Source: Dillenia suffruticosa
Taxonomy: Eukaryota; Streptophyta; Magnoliopsida; Dilleniales; Dilleniaceae
Direction: 5' to 3'
DNA: 64,000 bases
Assembly (NCBI GenBank): GCA_033439265.1
Contig: JAVTVX010000001.1
Span: 17,750,608 to 17,814,607, forward strand
The position numbers were made by a program, and so were the translations under genes. The notes beneath the pieces were generated by a model. The model had not been told where the DNA came from. It was given only the letters and a program-made list of their open reading frames with translations, and did no database searches. Shown piece by piece: positions 63,401 to 64,000 of the stretch. How positions within the stretch are numbered: position 1 is the first letter of the stretch; each line of letters begins with the position of its first letter.

Positions 63401-63976
63401 AAGTTTTTCACAATTAGTATTTCTATTCTATAATAGGCTCTACAAAATATATCACTTGTCTCATTGATTATACATGCTAAAACTAGTCCATGTCATGTAT
63501 GTGAGAACCAAATCTAGCACCTCTTGACTTTTAAGAAAATTACTCTACTGAATGATCCACCCATTTTCTGTTGTTTCCAAAGATGGAGATGCCACTTAGC
63601 AACAAACTAAACTGTTACCTTGAAAATATGAATACTCTCAAGAGAGGTATAACTTCACAGATCCAAAAGCAATTTATGTCATAACATTTTGACCCAACAA
63701 ACTGATTATGAAGTTCCCACCAAATGGGCACTAGCAATATAGAATCCACCAGAATTTCAGAATTTTAAAACCAATTTAACTCATTCATGACCAGGCGATG
63801 TTGAGAGAACACACAAAATTTGTAGGACATCATAGAGTAAACTACCTTTAAATCTTCAGCCATTCGCTCACTTGTAGTTAGTTGAACACCACGTTTTAGG
63901 GCAATCTTAGCAATTGAACTCTTCTCCCATAACTTGATCATGGCTACAGACAAACCTTGAAGATGCCTGCTTCTAC
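60433..63976 (-). CDS. CFM3: CRM-domain organelle intron-splicing factor, CFM3-like (5' partial)
   Basis: Seven minus-strand exons are readable: 63976-63846, 62380-62015, 61712-61556, 61477-61185, 61095-61036, 60920-60831 and 60594-60433 (stop TGA), phases consistent, 418 residues plus a split first codon. Two YhbY-like CRM domains are visible: [20 protein letters not shown] ... [20 protein letters not shown] ... [17 protein letters not shown], and [20 protein letters not shown] ... [13 protein letters not shown] ... [20 protein letters not shown]. Between them is a charged linker. The C-terminus is strongly acidic ([19 protein letters not shown]). The order and the tail fit CFM3, a chloroplast/mitochondrial group II intron splicing factor with three CRM domains. 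The transit peptide and first CRM would lie beyond 64000. Confidence 0.92.
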
Positions 63977-64000
63977 CTGAAAAGAATAGGAACAAAAATC

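Overview
The window is nuclear DNA of a flowering plant, almost certainly a eudicot. It is AT-rich, its genes have GT-AG introns, it carries many (GA)n/(CT)n microsatellites, and it holds tRNA-derived SINEs, a Ty1/Copia element and plant-specific gene families (TZP, Pol IV/V subunit 7, CRM splicing factors). Species cannot be read from the sequence. No bacterial-type operon, CRISPR array or defence island is present.

Layout: (1) 1.4-5.7 kb, + strand, 3' part of a START-domain lipid-binding membrane protein gene, with a SINE in an intron. (2) 5.7-12.9 kb, AT-rich spacer with SINEs and microsatellites. (3) 12.9-23.0 kb, + strand, a complete TZP gene (tandem zinc knuckle plus PLUS3) with an Ala-Gly tract and a G-box upstream. 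(4) 23.0-26.8 kb, spacer with a candidate solo LTR. (5) 26.8-27.8 kb, - strand, a two-exon histone H1 gene with a histone octamer motif upstream. (6) 28.1-30.8 kb, a decayed Copia fossil and two SINEs. (7) 31.0-33.5 kb, + strand, RPS15 (uS19), whose first coding exon appears to be only the ATG and whose first intron is GC-AG. (8) 34.5-46.4 kb, two nearly identical bHLH92-like genes (A and B, - strand) in a tandem segmental duplication, with two SINEs only in A and one nearly complete Copia element only in B. (9) 47.5-51.4 kb, + strand, the Pol IV/V seventh subunit gene, with a LINE in its 5' leader intron, followed by an ankyrin pseudogene. (10) 54.3-56.3 kb, + strand, an ankyrin-repeat/PGG membrane protein of the ACD6 type. 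(11) 57.8-59.8 kb, - strand, a third bHLH92-like gene (C) with an early stop. (12) 60.4-64.0 kb, - strand, 3' part of a three-CRM-domain organelle intron-splicing factor (CFM3 type) that runs off the window.

The genes do not form one pathway. They are housekeeping and chromatin genes (RPS15, H1, Pol IV/V subunit), light/growth regulation (TZP), stress-type regulators (bHLH, ANK-PGG) and an organelle RNA factor. The most informative structure is the repeated bHLH segment. Its copies act as internal controls: filled and empty sites order the SINE and Copia insertions relative to the duplication, and a relic of the last CRM-gene exon between A and B shows that the duplicated unit extended into the neighbouring gene. 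No wholly new system was found. The best leads are the GC-AG/ATG-only exon of RPS15, the bHLH duplication history, an overlapping uORF candidate before TZP, and the mixed microsynteny.
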